Below, one piece after another: positions 9,900 through 21,200 of a stretch of 23,288 bases of DNA; the stretch's first letter is position 1; each line of letters starts with the position of its first letter. The DNA is from Neelides folsomi (taxonomy: Eukaryota > Arthropoda > Collembola > Neelipleona > Neelidae). The notes under the pieces are model-generated. The model was given only the letters and a program-made list of their open reading frames with translations, was not told where the DNA came from and ran no database searches. The DNA lies in the NCBI GenBank assembly GCA_034687125.1, contig JAQGBZ010000647.1, forward strand, positions 1-23,288, read 5' to 3'. The position numbers and the translations under genes are program-made.

Positions 9900-11291
9900 A
9901 TGACATTGATTAGAAAATGTAAGATTTATTTTATCTTTTAATTTAACCATTTCACTCTTTCACTGCACTTTATAAAAGTTAAATATCAATATTTTATCTC
10001 TACCATATAGCTTTATACAATTTTTATCAATTTACGAAACTAATAAATTGTTAAAGTTAGATTGAATATACTGATTGATTAATTTTTAATTATTTTGAAA
10101 TTTCTAGTATTATCTTCCCAAAGGATTCCTCTCATCATCCAAAGGAATCCTTTAAGATTAATCTCCGGAGACTCACGAGCACATTTTGAAGAAAAAGATT
10201 ATTCACTCAATTTCAAAAATCTAAGCCCTGAGGAAAAAGCAATCAAGAATGAAATTCTCTCTGCATCTTTAAATCACGTCAATCAACTTGGATGGACCAA
10301 AAAGGCTCTCCGTGCCGGTAATTTCCCCTCCTATAATTTATCATATTAAAAAGCTTAACTTTATTTGCCAATCTTCGTTTAGTTCCATCTATTTCAATTC
10401 TTTAATTGAATAACATTATTTGATATAAATAATTAATTTCATTTTGGGCTTTTCTTAATTTGTTTAGGAGCTGAGGAAGTTGGACGTGGACCGGAACTTT
10501 CAGAAGCTTTTACCCAATTCGATCTCGTTCAATATTTCATCACCAAATCGAATTCGGAGTTAGAGACGCATTTGTCCGCCGAGAAGCTCAAACTCTTCGA
10601 CGCTCTCAAATGGCGTCTTGACCTCGTTGTTCCCTACGCTCAGAAATATCACGAAGCTTTGAGCCACGCAACGCTTCCAGCCAATTTCCCAACTTCCTTT
10701 CAACTTCTCCTTCAACTCTCAGATTCAATCGCTTATCATTCTCTTCAAGATCGCTCAACTGATGTAAGATTTTTTAATTTCATGTTACAATTATCATTTT
10801 CACTTACTTATAATGTTAGTTTATGGTAATGTGACTAAAAAGTATCTATTCTCGGTCCACGAACGAGCTGGAGTTCGCGGGTGCCATTTAAAAAGTTATT
10901 TAATTTAGTTAGCTTTAGCGATGAATTCGCTACAGCAATCGCTACATCAAATTAAATAAATTAATTTTTTAAAATGGCACCCGCGATGTCCAGCTCGTTC
11001 GTGGACCGAGAATATATACAAATGTAAGTTAATATAATTTTTAATATCAATTTATTTTTATAGACCAAATGGTATCTTCGTCGTATTGGAATTAGTTCCA
11101 TTTACGCCTCTACTGAGCTTTGCCTCGTCCAGGACAAAAGTCAAGGATTCACAACAACATGGGAATTCCTCAAAAGACGCGTCGAAGACTTTACAAGTTT
11201 GAATAATGGGAATTTGCCTCCGTTGGAGTCTGTTTTGACTGGAGGGTTCGTCACACTTAGGAATATTTTAGGACACAATGCTCCGAGATAG
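9900..11291 (+). CDS. COQ9: Ubiquinone biosynthesis protein COQ9, mitochondrial
   Basis: Four exons (9900-9918, 10108-10317, 10468-10763, 11064-11291) give 250 aa. The 19-bp first exon reads MTLIRK plus one base, then GTAAGA. It joins in phase to exon 2 and yields an Arg/Lys-rich, acid-free presequence (MTLIRKLLSSQRIPLIIQRN) suited to mitochondrial import. The body matches COQ9: LNHVNQLGWTKKALRAGAEE near the N-side, RLDLVVPYAQKYHEAL, LPANFPTS, and across the last junction DRSTD|TKWYLRR then STELCLVQDKS and TTWEFLKRRV. COQ9 is a TetR-fold lipid-binding protein that works with COQ7 in the hydroxylation step of coenzyme Q synthesis at the inner membrane. It is shorter than human COQ9 (about 318 aa), mostly through a short N-terminus. 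Intron 3 hosts a MITE. Confidence 0.93.
10849..11012. mobile_element. 164-bp fold-back MITE with TA target duplication
   Basis: The element begins TTCTCGGTCCACGAACGAGC and ends with the reverse complement of that string. The two arms match over about 41 bp with two or three mismatches, reaching GCGGGTGCCATTT. The interior is also self-complementary in part (TTATTTAATTT against AAATTAAATAA, and TAGCGAT against ATCGCTA), so the whole element can fold into one long hairpin. TA flanks both ends (10847-10848 and 11013-11014), as expected for a Tc1/mariner-type target duplication. It is non-coding and lies wholly inside COQ9 intron 3. Confidence 0.88.
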
Positions 11292-12538
11292 GGTGAGCTT
11301 TAATTATTTAATTTGATCATGACGGCTTCCAATTAAAATGAACACAAAATTTACTGAGATCTACTATTGTATTTGTAGTTTGTTATTCACTTTACTGGTT
11401 GTATTATTATTTTGAAAAATTGAATAAATAGTTTCGTTTATAACATTTTTATAACTTATATAATTATAAAACTTAAATAAGTTATAACTCTAACTCAACC
11501 TTCATATTGTTGATTCAAAGAATAAAAAGTCAATATTTAGACAATGCATTTGCTTTTCACGCTGATTAGTTAAGTCAAGACATATTCCATCAAAAGTAAA
11601 ATAATTTTTCTCCCAAACGAAACACCCTTCGATAAACCTTCCGACTGTCAGGCTTATATATTTTTAAATGTAACCACTTATAAACTACTTGTTATTTACT
11701 CATTTTCATAAAAATAGTTTAATCACAGCAAATTATGTCAACAGCCGTCTATGTTTGTATTGACTTGGTTTTATCACAGTCAAAGTCATTACCTAATTTA
11801 TGATTCCTAACATTAACCAACGCAAACAACATTTCCTACCAATTTAACAAAATAAAGTTCATTTCTACATTCTCAGTCAGTTTAACTTAATTGACTACAA
11901 TTTCTCACAATTTTCCGGGAACTTTCCTATTGATCATCCGGCACAATAAAACCCGTATATTCTCTAATACATGACATATTGTACATAGGAATGATACGAA
12001 GCTATTCAGAATACAACCAGAAGGAAATGGGAAAAGTGGAAGTCGAAAAGTCATCAAAACATTTCAATAGAGTTCATTAACTTTGTACAAATAAAGTAAC
12101 TAAATCTTTTCGGTTCATAATATGTATTTACCACAGTTTAGGTATAGAGAATAACAAGCTGTATAATTTAGAAAATAAATGCTTTCTAAATAGACATATT
12201 ATATAGTAAAATGCACATGGGCCATTCTAACTATTACAGTTATAATTGGTTATATCAGTAGGTAATTCAATTCACATATACGCACATAACAAATGTAAGT
12301 ACTTTAGGGTTAGTTAGTCCGAATAGAAACTTTTAAATATTTAATTCCCGACAAAGGAAACACTTGTAGTTTTATTGCTATACAACGTCGTATTGTACCA
12401 ATGCATTTATCACAGGTAGGGTTAGTGTAAGCTATATAAAAAGTCAATTATAATTACATGTGTTATATGCATAGTGAGTCTCATGAAATAATAATGAAGG
12501 GGAGTATATACTTCTGTATATGTAAAGTTATAAAGCAA
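11292..12538. other. Intergenic region downstream of COQ9
   Basis: Holds the COQ9 3' UTR and, further right, the 3' side of the minus-strand small ORF. Codon-like structure is absent in all frames. The sequence is AT-rich with scattered short TATA-like runs and no obvious repeat or RNA gene. Confidence 0.4.
11423..11428 (+). terminator. Candidate COQ9 polyadenylation signal
   Basis: AATAAA lies about 130 bp after the COQ9 stop and is followed by a T-rich stretch. This is a reasonable cleavage/polyadenylation signal, though AATAAA is common by chance in DNA this AT-rich. Confidence 0.4.
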
Positions 12539-12787
12539 TCAAGTGCTTGGATAGCTTTGGACTCTCCGTGTCTTTGGCTCTAATGGGCCCGGCGTCCTAT
12601 TGAAATATAAATAAGGGACCGAGAAATAAGCGCTTCTGCAATTCCCATCATTTCCTTGATGGGCGTCGGAGGAGCGCAGGTGAGGAAGAAGATCCATTCC
12701 ATTAACCCCTATTGTTGTCAAACCCAGTCGGGACAAAAACAGGTAGAAAAAGTAGAGAGAGAAAACACCAAAGACCAGTTTTCGCAT
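12539..12787 (-). CDS. Candidate small secreted protein, no recognised family
   Basis: An 82-aa intact frame starts at a true ATG. Its GC content is clearly higher than the surrounding DNA, which favours coding. Residues 1-20 (MRKLVFGVFSLYFFYLFLSR) form a basic N-terminus plus hydrophobic core, as in a signal peptide or signal anchor. The remainder has a single cysteine near residue 50, an NRT glycosylation sequon and one RR dibasic site close to the C-terminus (KTRRVQ). It could be a peptide precursor or a secreted protein, or the first exon of a longer gene whose other exons I could not find. No neuropeptide signature I know (amidation Gly-Lys-Arg, paired cysteines) is present. Confidence 0.45.
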   Translation of the reverse strand: MRKLVFGVFSLYFFYLFLSRLGLTTIGVNGMDLLPHLRSSDAHQGNDGNCRSAYFSVPYLYFNRTPGPLEPKTRRVQSYPST

Positions 12788-13679
12788 ATACAAAATAAAA
12801 TTAATATTCGGCGTTAAATCATTTAAAATTAAATTATTCTTTCAAGGGAGTTCAAAACTACAAGTCATTCTCATAACGTTATTTTATTAACATAACATTG
12901 AGTTGTTGAGAATTGAGAGCGTTATAACATTAAATTATAAATTATTACATTAAAACTTTCATTAAAGTTTTCATTACAGTTTTTGTTAAAAGCTTATAAA
13001 GCTAATGTTACAACTAGAGCCAACCAGCTAAAGCTTATTATTATTGGTAAAGTTAATGATTTAAATGTAAAATTGTAAAATAAGCATTTGTTTGTTATTG
13101 TTCAGAATATTTCTATACAGCACAATAAACAGAAGTTTAAAGGCCATTAAGAAAAATAAAGCTGGTTTAAAACAATGGAAAAAAGCATTGGTTCTATTAG
13201 AATAAAAAAGTGGGAATGTGAGTTAAAGTGAGTTGACTGTGAGAGAAGGCAAAGTACAGCGAAGATAGGAAATTCAACATTCCTAAACGACTTTCGTATA
13301 TTCTCATTTATTGACTTCGTGCTCAACAATCAGTTAGTGGTATAACGTTGAACGGAATTTAATGTAACACTTTTAATGTAAACTTAAACCAAGTTAAAAT
13401 ATTCACCATTTAACTCTCCATATACAATTGGTTCATGTTCATTTTAATTTATTATTCCACTCCCAATGTTAAGAATATTTAAAGGCTCGTAAAATATATG
13501 AGAGTCTTTTGAAGTATATTTAAATTTTTGTTCAAAGTTGCCAAATTGTATTAAAAAATATTTCTTTAAATGGTTATATTAAATTAGTTATTTAAATAGT
13601 AATATATTTAAATTGTTAAAGTGTGTTAAATATGATTAAAGCTAAGCAAAGGAATTGAAGTTTAAAGAGAACGTTTGTG
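12788..13679. other. Intergenic region between divergent transcription units
   Basis: Presumed promoter region for the small minus-strand ORF on its left and for the MARCH leader on its right. A short stretch at 13200-13320 has raised GC, but its frames start without ATG and look unconvincing. Otherwise AT-rich spacer. Confidence 0.35.
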
Positions 13680-14025
13680 AGTTTGTTGGCGTTGAGAGAA
13701 GAGAGATCAGCTGATCAATAACCTCTTTGGAGCTCAAAGGACTCAAAAGAGAGGAGTGGGGCTTTCTTTTTATTATTTTACTAACAACGAAGATGGTTCG
13801 GGTCAACTCCAAAGGCCAACCTCTTTTTCAACACCATCAAATCTAAAGACATTTAAGTTAAAGTTGGAACTAACCTTCCGCATCCAATCGCCTTTATCTC
13901 CCCTACTCGCAGAATCGTCATCAGTTGGGAAAAAGGAGATTTGGAATTTTTATCTGTCCTACTTCCTCGCTCCTCCTCACAAAGACTCCACTCGACACCA
14001 ATCACCATTAGCTAATTACTAAAAG
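13680..14025 (+). other. Probable non-coding leader exon of the MARCH gene
   Basis: GC rises sharply here compared with the flanks, and the stretch ends at a good donor (AAAAG|GTAACT at 14026). A matching acceptor (TTTCCAG, ending 15243) opens a second leader exon, 15244-15353, just before the MARCH start codon. The left edge is approximate. The exon contains a 17-codon upstream ORF (13793-13846, MVRVNSKGQPLFQHHQI) with a favourable AAGATGG start context. The second leader exon holds another (15265-15309, MVKEDEISKGRRFE). These may dampen translation of the ligase. The alternative is that the block is an unrelated exon. Confidence 0.4.
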
Positions 14026-15243
14026 GTAACTTATTATTTTTCATTGTTTAAATACATTTAATACAATTTCCTTAATTGGAAATGTCCAATGGGTCAAATA
14101 TAAAAAGACATTTCAAATTTCCAATTCTAATTCCAATCTGTATTCTATTTGAAATTATTCACTTAATTTTATTGTCATTTTAAGTTTAAATAAGTTAATA
14201 ATGTAACTTGTAAAATGTCCTTTAACTTTAATTTAATAAAGAGTTTAATTTTTTCATTTAATTATGCAACTTGAGTTCATTTTTCAATTTTTCAATGTTA
14301 GATGCAGAGTTGTGTGAATTGGGTCATTTGGATTCACAATGTTTTCTTAAGACGAAGAAATTAAATTTTAAATTAATTTATAAGACAAATTCCTTTGTTT
14401 ATTTTATTAGATAATTGTTTCTTAAATTCCATCATTTATTTATTGTTGAGTTTATTAAATGAGTTATTAAATGTTAATTTGGTTTAAAATTTAAGTCTAC
14501 GGGGATCGAATCATTAAATGTTCCCATTTTTCATTTTCAATTCCCATATGGATTCGGTTGACTTCTTGTGATGAATTCTCGTGTTAAAATATTCTCAGTC
14601 GCTTCCATCATCATTCCATTTTTAATGATTCCATGTTGAAGGGCCATTTGCTATAATTTCCCCTTATTCTTCCTCCATCATGAGCATGAATTAAAGTTGA
14701 AGTTCTTTGCGCATTTGTTCCACTTATGACTCAATCGTGAGACTTTTTTTTTAACATTTGATTTAATCACTGAATACTTCATCTTAATTCTTTAATATTT
14801 CAATTTAATTAGTTAAAAATTTAATTTATAAATCATTGATTTCGTTAATTATAAGTCAACTGCTAAATTATACCCTTACTTAAATTATTCTATCGTCGAG
14901 ACAAAACCTAAACAAAATTATCGATTTGTCCGACTTTTGATGACATGGTCGAAAGTCTTTCGACCATTTTAATAATAAGAACTCGATTCGATTTTGAAGT
15001 TTACTTTATTATACTTGCATTTACATTTAAAGGTATATGGTATTAAAGGTATTATTATATGATATATGGTATATTGAATGAGAGGTGTTAGTGTAAAGAA
15101 GTACAGTGTTATTGTATTTCAAAACATTAATTTATAGAGAAAATTCCTTTCGTGTTTATCTATTGGAAATTTATTGGATGTCATTTTTGCACGTAATATC
15201 AACACTCAATTGTAATTCAATAATTATGGAATTGAATTTCCAG
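14026..15243 (+). other. Candidate 5' UTR intron of the MARCH gene
   Basis: About 1.2 kb between the leader donor and acceptor. It is AT-rich, with (T)AAAGGTAT/ATATGG-like degenerate repeats around 15025-15075. A perfect hairpin lies at 14945-14967. No coding signal. Confidence 0.35.
14945..14967. repeat. Perfect 11-bp inverted repeat, 1-nt spacer
   Basis: ATGGTCGAAAG (14945-14955) and CTTTCGACCAT (14957-14967) are exact reverse complements around a single T. It sits within the candidate MARCH leader intron. It could be a dyad binding site or a small fold-back remnant. Confidence 0.7.
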
Positions 15244-15353
15244 GACGCAGCACACGAAATACAAATGGTGAAGGAAGACGAAATTTCAAAGGGACGTCGA
15301 TTTGAATGACAATCATTTAACAAGTATTTAAGGCCCAAATCTCTAACATTAAA

Positions 15354-16788
15354 ATGTCCGAAAAAGGCGAGGACGATGAGAAAAAGGGGAATGCACTGGA
15401 ACGACAAGATTCCGTAATCTCGATCCTTTCAGGCGGATTCGACTTTTGCAGGTAATTTTCCGAATATTAATTATTTAATTAATTAAATTTTATCAATTTA
15501 ACTTAATTTTATTAGATTTGGATAATGTTCAGTAACATTTAAAAATGATTTTAAATGTCTTTTAATTTTGTAATTTAGGATTTGCCATTGTGATTCTTCA
15601 AGTGGTGAATTAATTTCTCCATGTTATTGCTCTGGGACATTGCGATTCGTTCACCAAGTTTGCCTCCAACATTGGGTCCGATCCTCGAACAATAAAAACT
15701 GCGAACTCTGTCGCTATCCCTTCGTCATGAGGTCAAAGTTGAAGCCGATTTGTCAATGGGAAGCTCTTCCAATGACCGGAGCCGAGAAACGGCGAGTGGT
15801 TTGTTCGGCTCTTTTTCATGCGGTTGCTATCGGATGTGTCCTTTGGTCACTCTTTGTACTTATTGGTGAGGAAAATAGATATTTAATACTTTAATATTAA
15901 AACATAAATGTATTTAATACAATTAAATTTAATATTAATAATATATGTCACGACCTTTGTTTATTTTCTAATATTGTTGGAATTTTGTGTGGTAATGGTT
16001 TTAACCCAAATTCTTATAATTTTTATTAATGATTTAAATTATTAATAAAAATTGGTTATTAATGAAAATGGGACAAATTCTCAGCTTCACTTATCTTTAA
16101 CTCGCGATGTCTTTCGTGATCTTTTTACGCAATTGTTATTTACAAATCTTAATGGAATTTTTAAACGTCCATTAATCATAGAATTCTTGTAAGATGAATT
16201 GTCTTGGGTTGTGAATATATTCAAGAAATGTTCAATGAGATTGTTCTCATTCCTCTGCGTGGAGTTGAGGAATTTGGCTATGTGGATTTCTTTATTATTT
16301 CTCTTCCGGAATTCTCAATGTCTTCCACTTTTGTAAATTATGTTGACATTTATGAATAGAAAATTCATATTGATAAAATAATGGTCTATTTTAAATCTAA
16401 CAATCTATCATTATTACAGATATAAGTAATTGTTATTTAAATCCGACATAATTTAAAATATTTTTGTATTTCAGAGCGAACTGTGGAGGAATTTCACCAT
16501 TATGAGCTCGAATGGCAATTTTGGACTAAAATTGTGGTCGAGCTGATTGGAAGTCTCGGGGCAGCAATTTTGATTTGGGTGTGGGGGAAAAGTTATATAA
16601 AGTTAATAAGAAATTGGCTCGTTTTCAACCGCACTTTTGTCATCGTCTCCTCCGATCCAGGTGATAAGAAAATCGGTCATTTGGCCGATCGGCCCCCGTC
16701 GAGCAAAACCCGCGAGGGGAAAACTCTTCTTTTGCCACCGCTCCTCTATGCACCACCAGAACACGCCCCAACGGAACCGCAATTGTAA
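15354..16788 (+). CDS. MARCHF8: MARCH1/8-like membrane-associated RING-CH E3 ubiquitin ligase
   Basis: Three exons (15354-15451, 15579-15865, 16475-16788) encode 232 aa, with in-phase junctions AG|G (Arg33) and G|AG (Glu129). The RING-CH zinc domain starts at residue 32, split by intron 1: CRICHC, then CYC, FVHQVCLQHW and CELC, which is the C4HC3 order. The segment KLKPICQWEALPMTGAEKRR, then TM1 (about 104-127, ALFHAVAIGCVLWSLFVLIG), ERTVEE, and TM2 (about 146-165, IVVELIGSLGAAILIWVWG) follow the MARCH1/8 layout. These ligases sit in endosomal and plasma membranes with both termini in the cytosol and ubiquitinate membrane proteins for lysosomal sorting. The N-terminus before the RING is only about 31 residues. 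The tail is basic then Pro-rich and ends shortly after NRTFVIVSSDPG. The symbol marks the family; MARCHF1 and MARCHF8 cannot be told apart here. Confidence 0.92.
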
Positions 16789-17152
16789 AATGTATTTAAT
16801 TTTCATTTTATTATTTAAATATTTTCAATTCAAACTTTCTACTCATTCCAAATTTCGAATGTTCAAAACATCCCTCCCCCATTTATCGCATCTAATATTC
16901 TCTTGTTCTTCGTCGTCCACATTTGAATTCAAATCAATGAATTGTAAATATTTAGGATTTCTCATAGTCTGTAAGCTAATCCATAATGTAAGTTAAAGAT
17001 TATTAATTTAATTTTTCTGAATCGGGAAGTGCAATTAGTATTTAATGTGAGGACAATTAAGTTCGGAACAGAACATAACGTTAAAGAAATTTATATTTTG
17101 AAATATTTATATTATAAAATTTAATTTGGAAATTTAATTATACTATCTTATT

Positions 17153-17209
17153 TTTTGACAATAATCAATGTTACATAATTGTTATGTAATTGTTATATAA
17201 TTGTCAAAA
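17153..17209. repeat. Small nested fold-back
   Basis: Outer arms TTTTGACAAT (17153-17162) and ATTGTCAAAA (17200-17209) are exact reverse complements. An inner hairpin TTACATAA (17171-17178) / TTATGTAA (17182-17189) lies between them, and the right half repeats a TAATTGTTAT-like unit. In DNA this AT-rich some such structure is expected by chance, so this may be meaningless. Confidence 0.45.
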
Positions 17210-18148
17210 TTTTAAAATATTTTTTTCGGGTTTGATCAATAAGGAATTCTGATTGTATTTTTTAATTAAATTCGTCTCAATCAAATACGGATACAATTAG
17301 GACAATGCAAAAGTTAGACCTAAAAAGTACTATGAGAAATGTTTGTATAAATACTTAAACGAGACACTAAAAATCATGTTAATTATCAATTATTGATAAG
17401 TAAATTTGTGTGATTTAATATTAAATTAAGGTTAATTAAGACATTGAGGACATTAAATGTATCTAATAAGTTTTGATGTTTAACATTATTTTTCCATTGT
17501 ACTTATAATTAGAAAATTTAAGTATTTAAGCTAAATGAAATCAATTGTATACGCGTACTTAAAATATTGAACCTCGAATTTATGAAAATTTTAAATTTTC
17601 AACGTGAGTGTTTAAGATTTTTATATGAAATTTGTTATTTATTATAGGTCGGTACTTAAAAATTAAGTTATTAGATTTTGAATAAATTTATTTAAAGTCA
17701 CTTAAAATAAATTAACAATTCTGATAAAGTCGAGGGTGATGTTATTTAATGTGCTTATTGAATGAAAACATTGTTGTAAAATGCATGGTCGTTTAAAGGA
17801 ATTTGATCAGGTTTAATTAATTCAAAGGTACTCTTTATATGTGATAGTTTAAATGTAAGTTAAATATTTTGTAAGATTTAATTTAAATGAATTGAATGAA
17901 TTCAATTTTCAATGTACAATCATGTGTTTTTTCTAATGGATTTTTCCCCGTAGCCAAAGTGGGAAGATTTTCCTTCCGAAGAGAAATGATGTGCAATTTT
18001 CACATTGTTTGTTTTTATTGTTAAATTCTTCGAACATAAGAATGAGAGGAGTTCGATCAAAACAAGAATTAATTTAAGATATAACAATTATTACTTTCCA
18101 TTTTATATGGACTTGTTTAAATAAATGGATTTTCATAAACAAAATTTT

Positions 18149-18154
18149 TTTATT
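18149..18154 (-). terminator. Candidate FAM187A polyadenylation signal
   Basis: AATAAA on the minus strand about 137 bp past the FAM187A stop codon. Position is suitable, but the motif is frequent by chance here. Confidence 0.35.
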
Positions 18155-18290
18155 GGCATTTATAAAAAAATTCAAACAAACTACAAAATCGATATACAAA
18201 AGTAATTGCCCAATTAAAAACATTAAATTAAAAATTCATATTAAACAATTAAAAGTGTAATTTTTAGTTTAAGGAATTAATTAATTAGGA

Positions 18291-21200
18291 TTAAACATTT
18301 GCAATCCGATTATTCTTTCTTGCTTCTTTCCTCAATTTCAAAATCTTCATTCCCGTGTGGAGAACAACAATGATGAAGAAAATCCATAGGATTGTACAAA
18401 GTGCAGTATAACTCCCAACATAAATATAAACTTCTTTAAGCAGCACTATTAATTGTAAGTAAAAAAATTAATTATTAATGTAATAAATAATAATTTGAAT
18501 CTTTTCTATTAAATTAATAAATGTGATTATTTATTTAATGTCATTTTATGAATAAGGGTCGTACTTAAAAGAGACTTTGGATTTTCAATTACATGAAGTA
18601 AAAAGATATTTGAAAGCTTTGTGTCCACGAAGCAGAAATATTGACCAGAGTCTTTCCTAAGGCCAGCTTTGATCTCCAATTCAAACCTTCCATTGATCTT
18701 CTTCCTTCCTTTGTTAACTTTCTCAAGAAAATGCGGGCCGAGAAATTTCTTTTCAAATGCCCAAACCACAGAAGAGGAAAGTCCAGAACTTTGCGTTTAA
18801 AATTCATATTTGTATAAAAGATTTTTGAATAACTTTCAAAGTTGGTATTTAATAAGGTTAGTTATTATTTAAAATTGTTTATAAAATCTGATAGTTGGAG
18901 TTGGAATTACTTGGGGCATTTGAAAGTGATCGAACCGCCATATAAAATTGTATGAGTTGAAAATTTCTTCTTACCAATTTCCTCAGTAACTGTAAATACA
19001 GAATATTTGTATTTGCATGAATATTGTATAAACATTTGATTGGTTTTTAACTTATTTGTGAGCATTTTGGTTGAATTAAGTTACCTAAATTGATTTCACA
19101 AGTTCCAGTACAAGATTCAATTTGAGAGAAAAGCGGAATTTGCGAGATTTTCTTCACAAGCTCAATTTGTCCAGGAAAATAAGTTGAAAGAAACGGAGAT
19201 GAACACGGGAAATTGATATCAAAACTTGTTTTGCTCTTCTTTTTTACTCCCTTTAAATTATTAATATTTTATTTAAATTTTCTAAATTAATTTAAAATAG
19301 TAAAACCATTGGTATTTTAAAGTAGAAATATAATTAAAACTAAAAAGTAGTCTATATGTAATATTATACTTATTTTTTAGTACAAGTAATCTAATACTGT
19401 TTTACTTTTATAAGTTCCATTAATTTTTCTCTTTTAACGATCTCGTCAATTTTTCTTATTTAAATAGTAAAATTCTAAATACATTTCTCACTATAAATCA
19501 ATTTTTAAGGAATATATAAATATGTATTTAGAGTACATACTTTGTATCAAGTAGGTATATAACATAGTAATTATACGATATACGATGTTATTTTATACTA
19601 TGTGTAAAATTCATAAAACATAAAATTTTACGTATATCATTTCATGTTTCCTACCATTAAAAATTCACAAGTGGAACGTTGAACTTAACGGTTTGCCTTA
19701 TTAAAGGATAAGTTTATAGTACCTACTTGTGGTATAATAAGATTTTTTAAGTTCAATTTTCTTCTGCCCTTTCAACTCATTTCACCAGAGCAGAATTGAA
19801 AAGGGAGAATTTATGTGGGTTTATAATGTTAACATTAAGTCTATAAGGCACTATGTAATGCTTAATGTACACTAAGTACCTTAAGTACATTAGTGAAATC
19901 TTGAAATACTTTTGACTTTAAGAGACCTATATTTGTATTATATCTTCATGTTATATATTATAGTAAACTTTTAAGTTGAGTGTACAAAGTTGTCCAACTG
20001 ACTTTGTAATTGTGTGGGACGATAATACGACATTGTCCACCACGTCTTTTCACTTTTTCCTTCTTCATCCGCCCGCAGGAATTACATTCACCCCAAACTC
20101 CCCAACCAATTTCAATCTGAATCAAAATTAAACCATACTCAAATTTACCTCTCATTCATTTTAATACCATCATTTAGTTCCTTAAACTTATCATAAATAG
20201 AGCTATCTTTGAGTAAACAAAATATTTTAATTATTTGGGATTTTAAAAGTTTATCCTATTATGAAATACAGCTATTAATATAAATATAATCAATATATAC
20301 CTATAAGTCTATTATATAAATTTTTTCTGGAAATAAAAGGAGATGTTCGATGGAGTGCTATTAATATGGAAAACTTTGAAAAAAAATTTATGAGGCAATT
20401 TATAGTAATTTAAATGGCAAATTTAGTTGTGGGAAGATGAAAGAAAAAAATGGGAAATTTATTGAGGAAGCCCAATTTTCCCCTTCAATACAATAAAAAG
20501 CTTAATTTAATTCAATTGGGAAAAATCTATTGAGATGATTCAAATACATGGAAAAGAACTGAAACGGACTGAAAAGAAAAAAAGGCTTTTAAATAAGACG
20601 CGAAATGATTGGATTAAAATGCATGAAAAGGAAAAACACATTTGGTTTCATCTTCCTTTCATGCCATTTTATTCTCCCAATTTGATGATTTTGGCTTACT
20701 CGCAATTCTTCTGTTTCCTTCCTTTCCTTCACTTCTTTATTGATTGGGTCCAAGTGGTTCCGGGAAAATACTTTAAATTCATTTCCGGTTCCACTGAGGA
20801 TTTCCCTTTCGATCTCTTCGCCTTTTACTTCAAAAAATTTAAAAATTTACTCCTCAGGCCAAATGTCATCTTCACAGATTAAATCAAAAGGAAATTTAAA
20901 AAAATTTCCAAATAAATTGAATTTTCTTTCTTGGTTTAAATTGCCAAATGGCAATTTACAAATGTAAGATTATTTACTGGCCAAAGTGCATTTTTTAAAT
21001 TTTAAACTTGACTTTGAATCCCATTTATACATTAACTTTAATATTAAAATTGCAATTTAATTTAATCATTATTTTATATGCACTTTTCTATACCATATGT
21101 ATACTTACATATAGTAGGTATGAAGGGTTTGCACAAGTATGAAGCGTATATATGTACTTAAAATGTTTTTATTTATTTATGTTATCTGTACCATGAAGAA

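Larger units (their letters stand above)
16789..18290. other. Intergenic region between MARCH and FAM187A (convergent)
   Basis: Carries both 3' UTRs. It is strongly AT-rich with no supported coding frame. The 16797-16996 stretch has an open frame that is a continuation of 3' UTR sequence and shows no family resemblance. A small fold-back is listed separately. Confidence 0.4.

Noticed and set aside
12613..12626. GGACCGAGAA, identical to the tip of the MITE in COQ9
   Set aside because: Only ten bases match, no inverted partner or TA pair nearby, and it lies inside the small secreted ORF; probably chance.
13147..13329. 60-aa minus-strand frame in a slightly GC-richer block
   Set aside because: No ATG at its start and no recognisable domain or splice partner.
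13756..14022. 88-aa plus-strand frame in the leader block
   Set aside because: Begins without ATG, has no domain, and does not splice in frame into the MARCH coding region, whose start context and RING-CH layout fix the ATG at 15354.
16603..16996. Frames overlapping the end of MARCH on both strands
   Set aside because: Out-of-frame or antisense to the last MARCH exon and its 3' UTR; no family match.
20535..20882. 115-aa plus-strand frame
   Set aside because: Low-complexity Lys/Phe-rich composition, no family resemblance; its GC-rich part is antisense to the inferred second exon of FAM187A.
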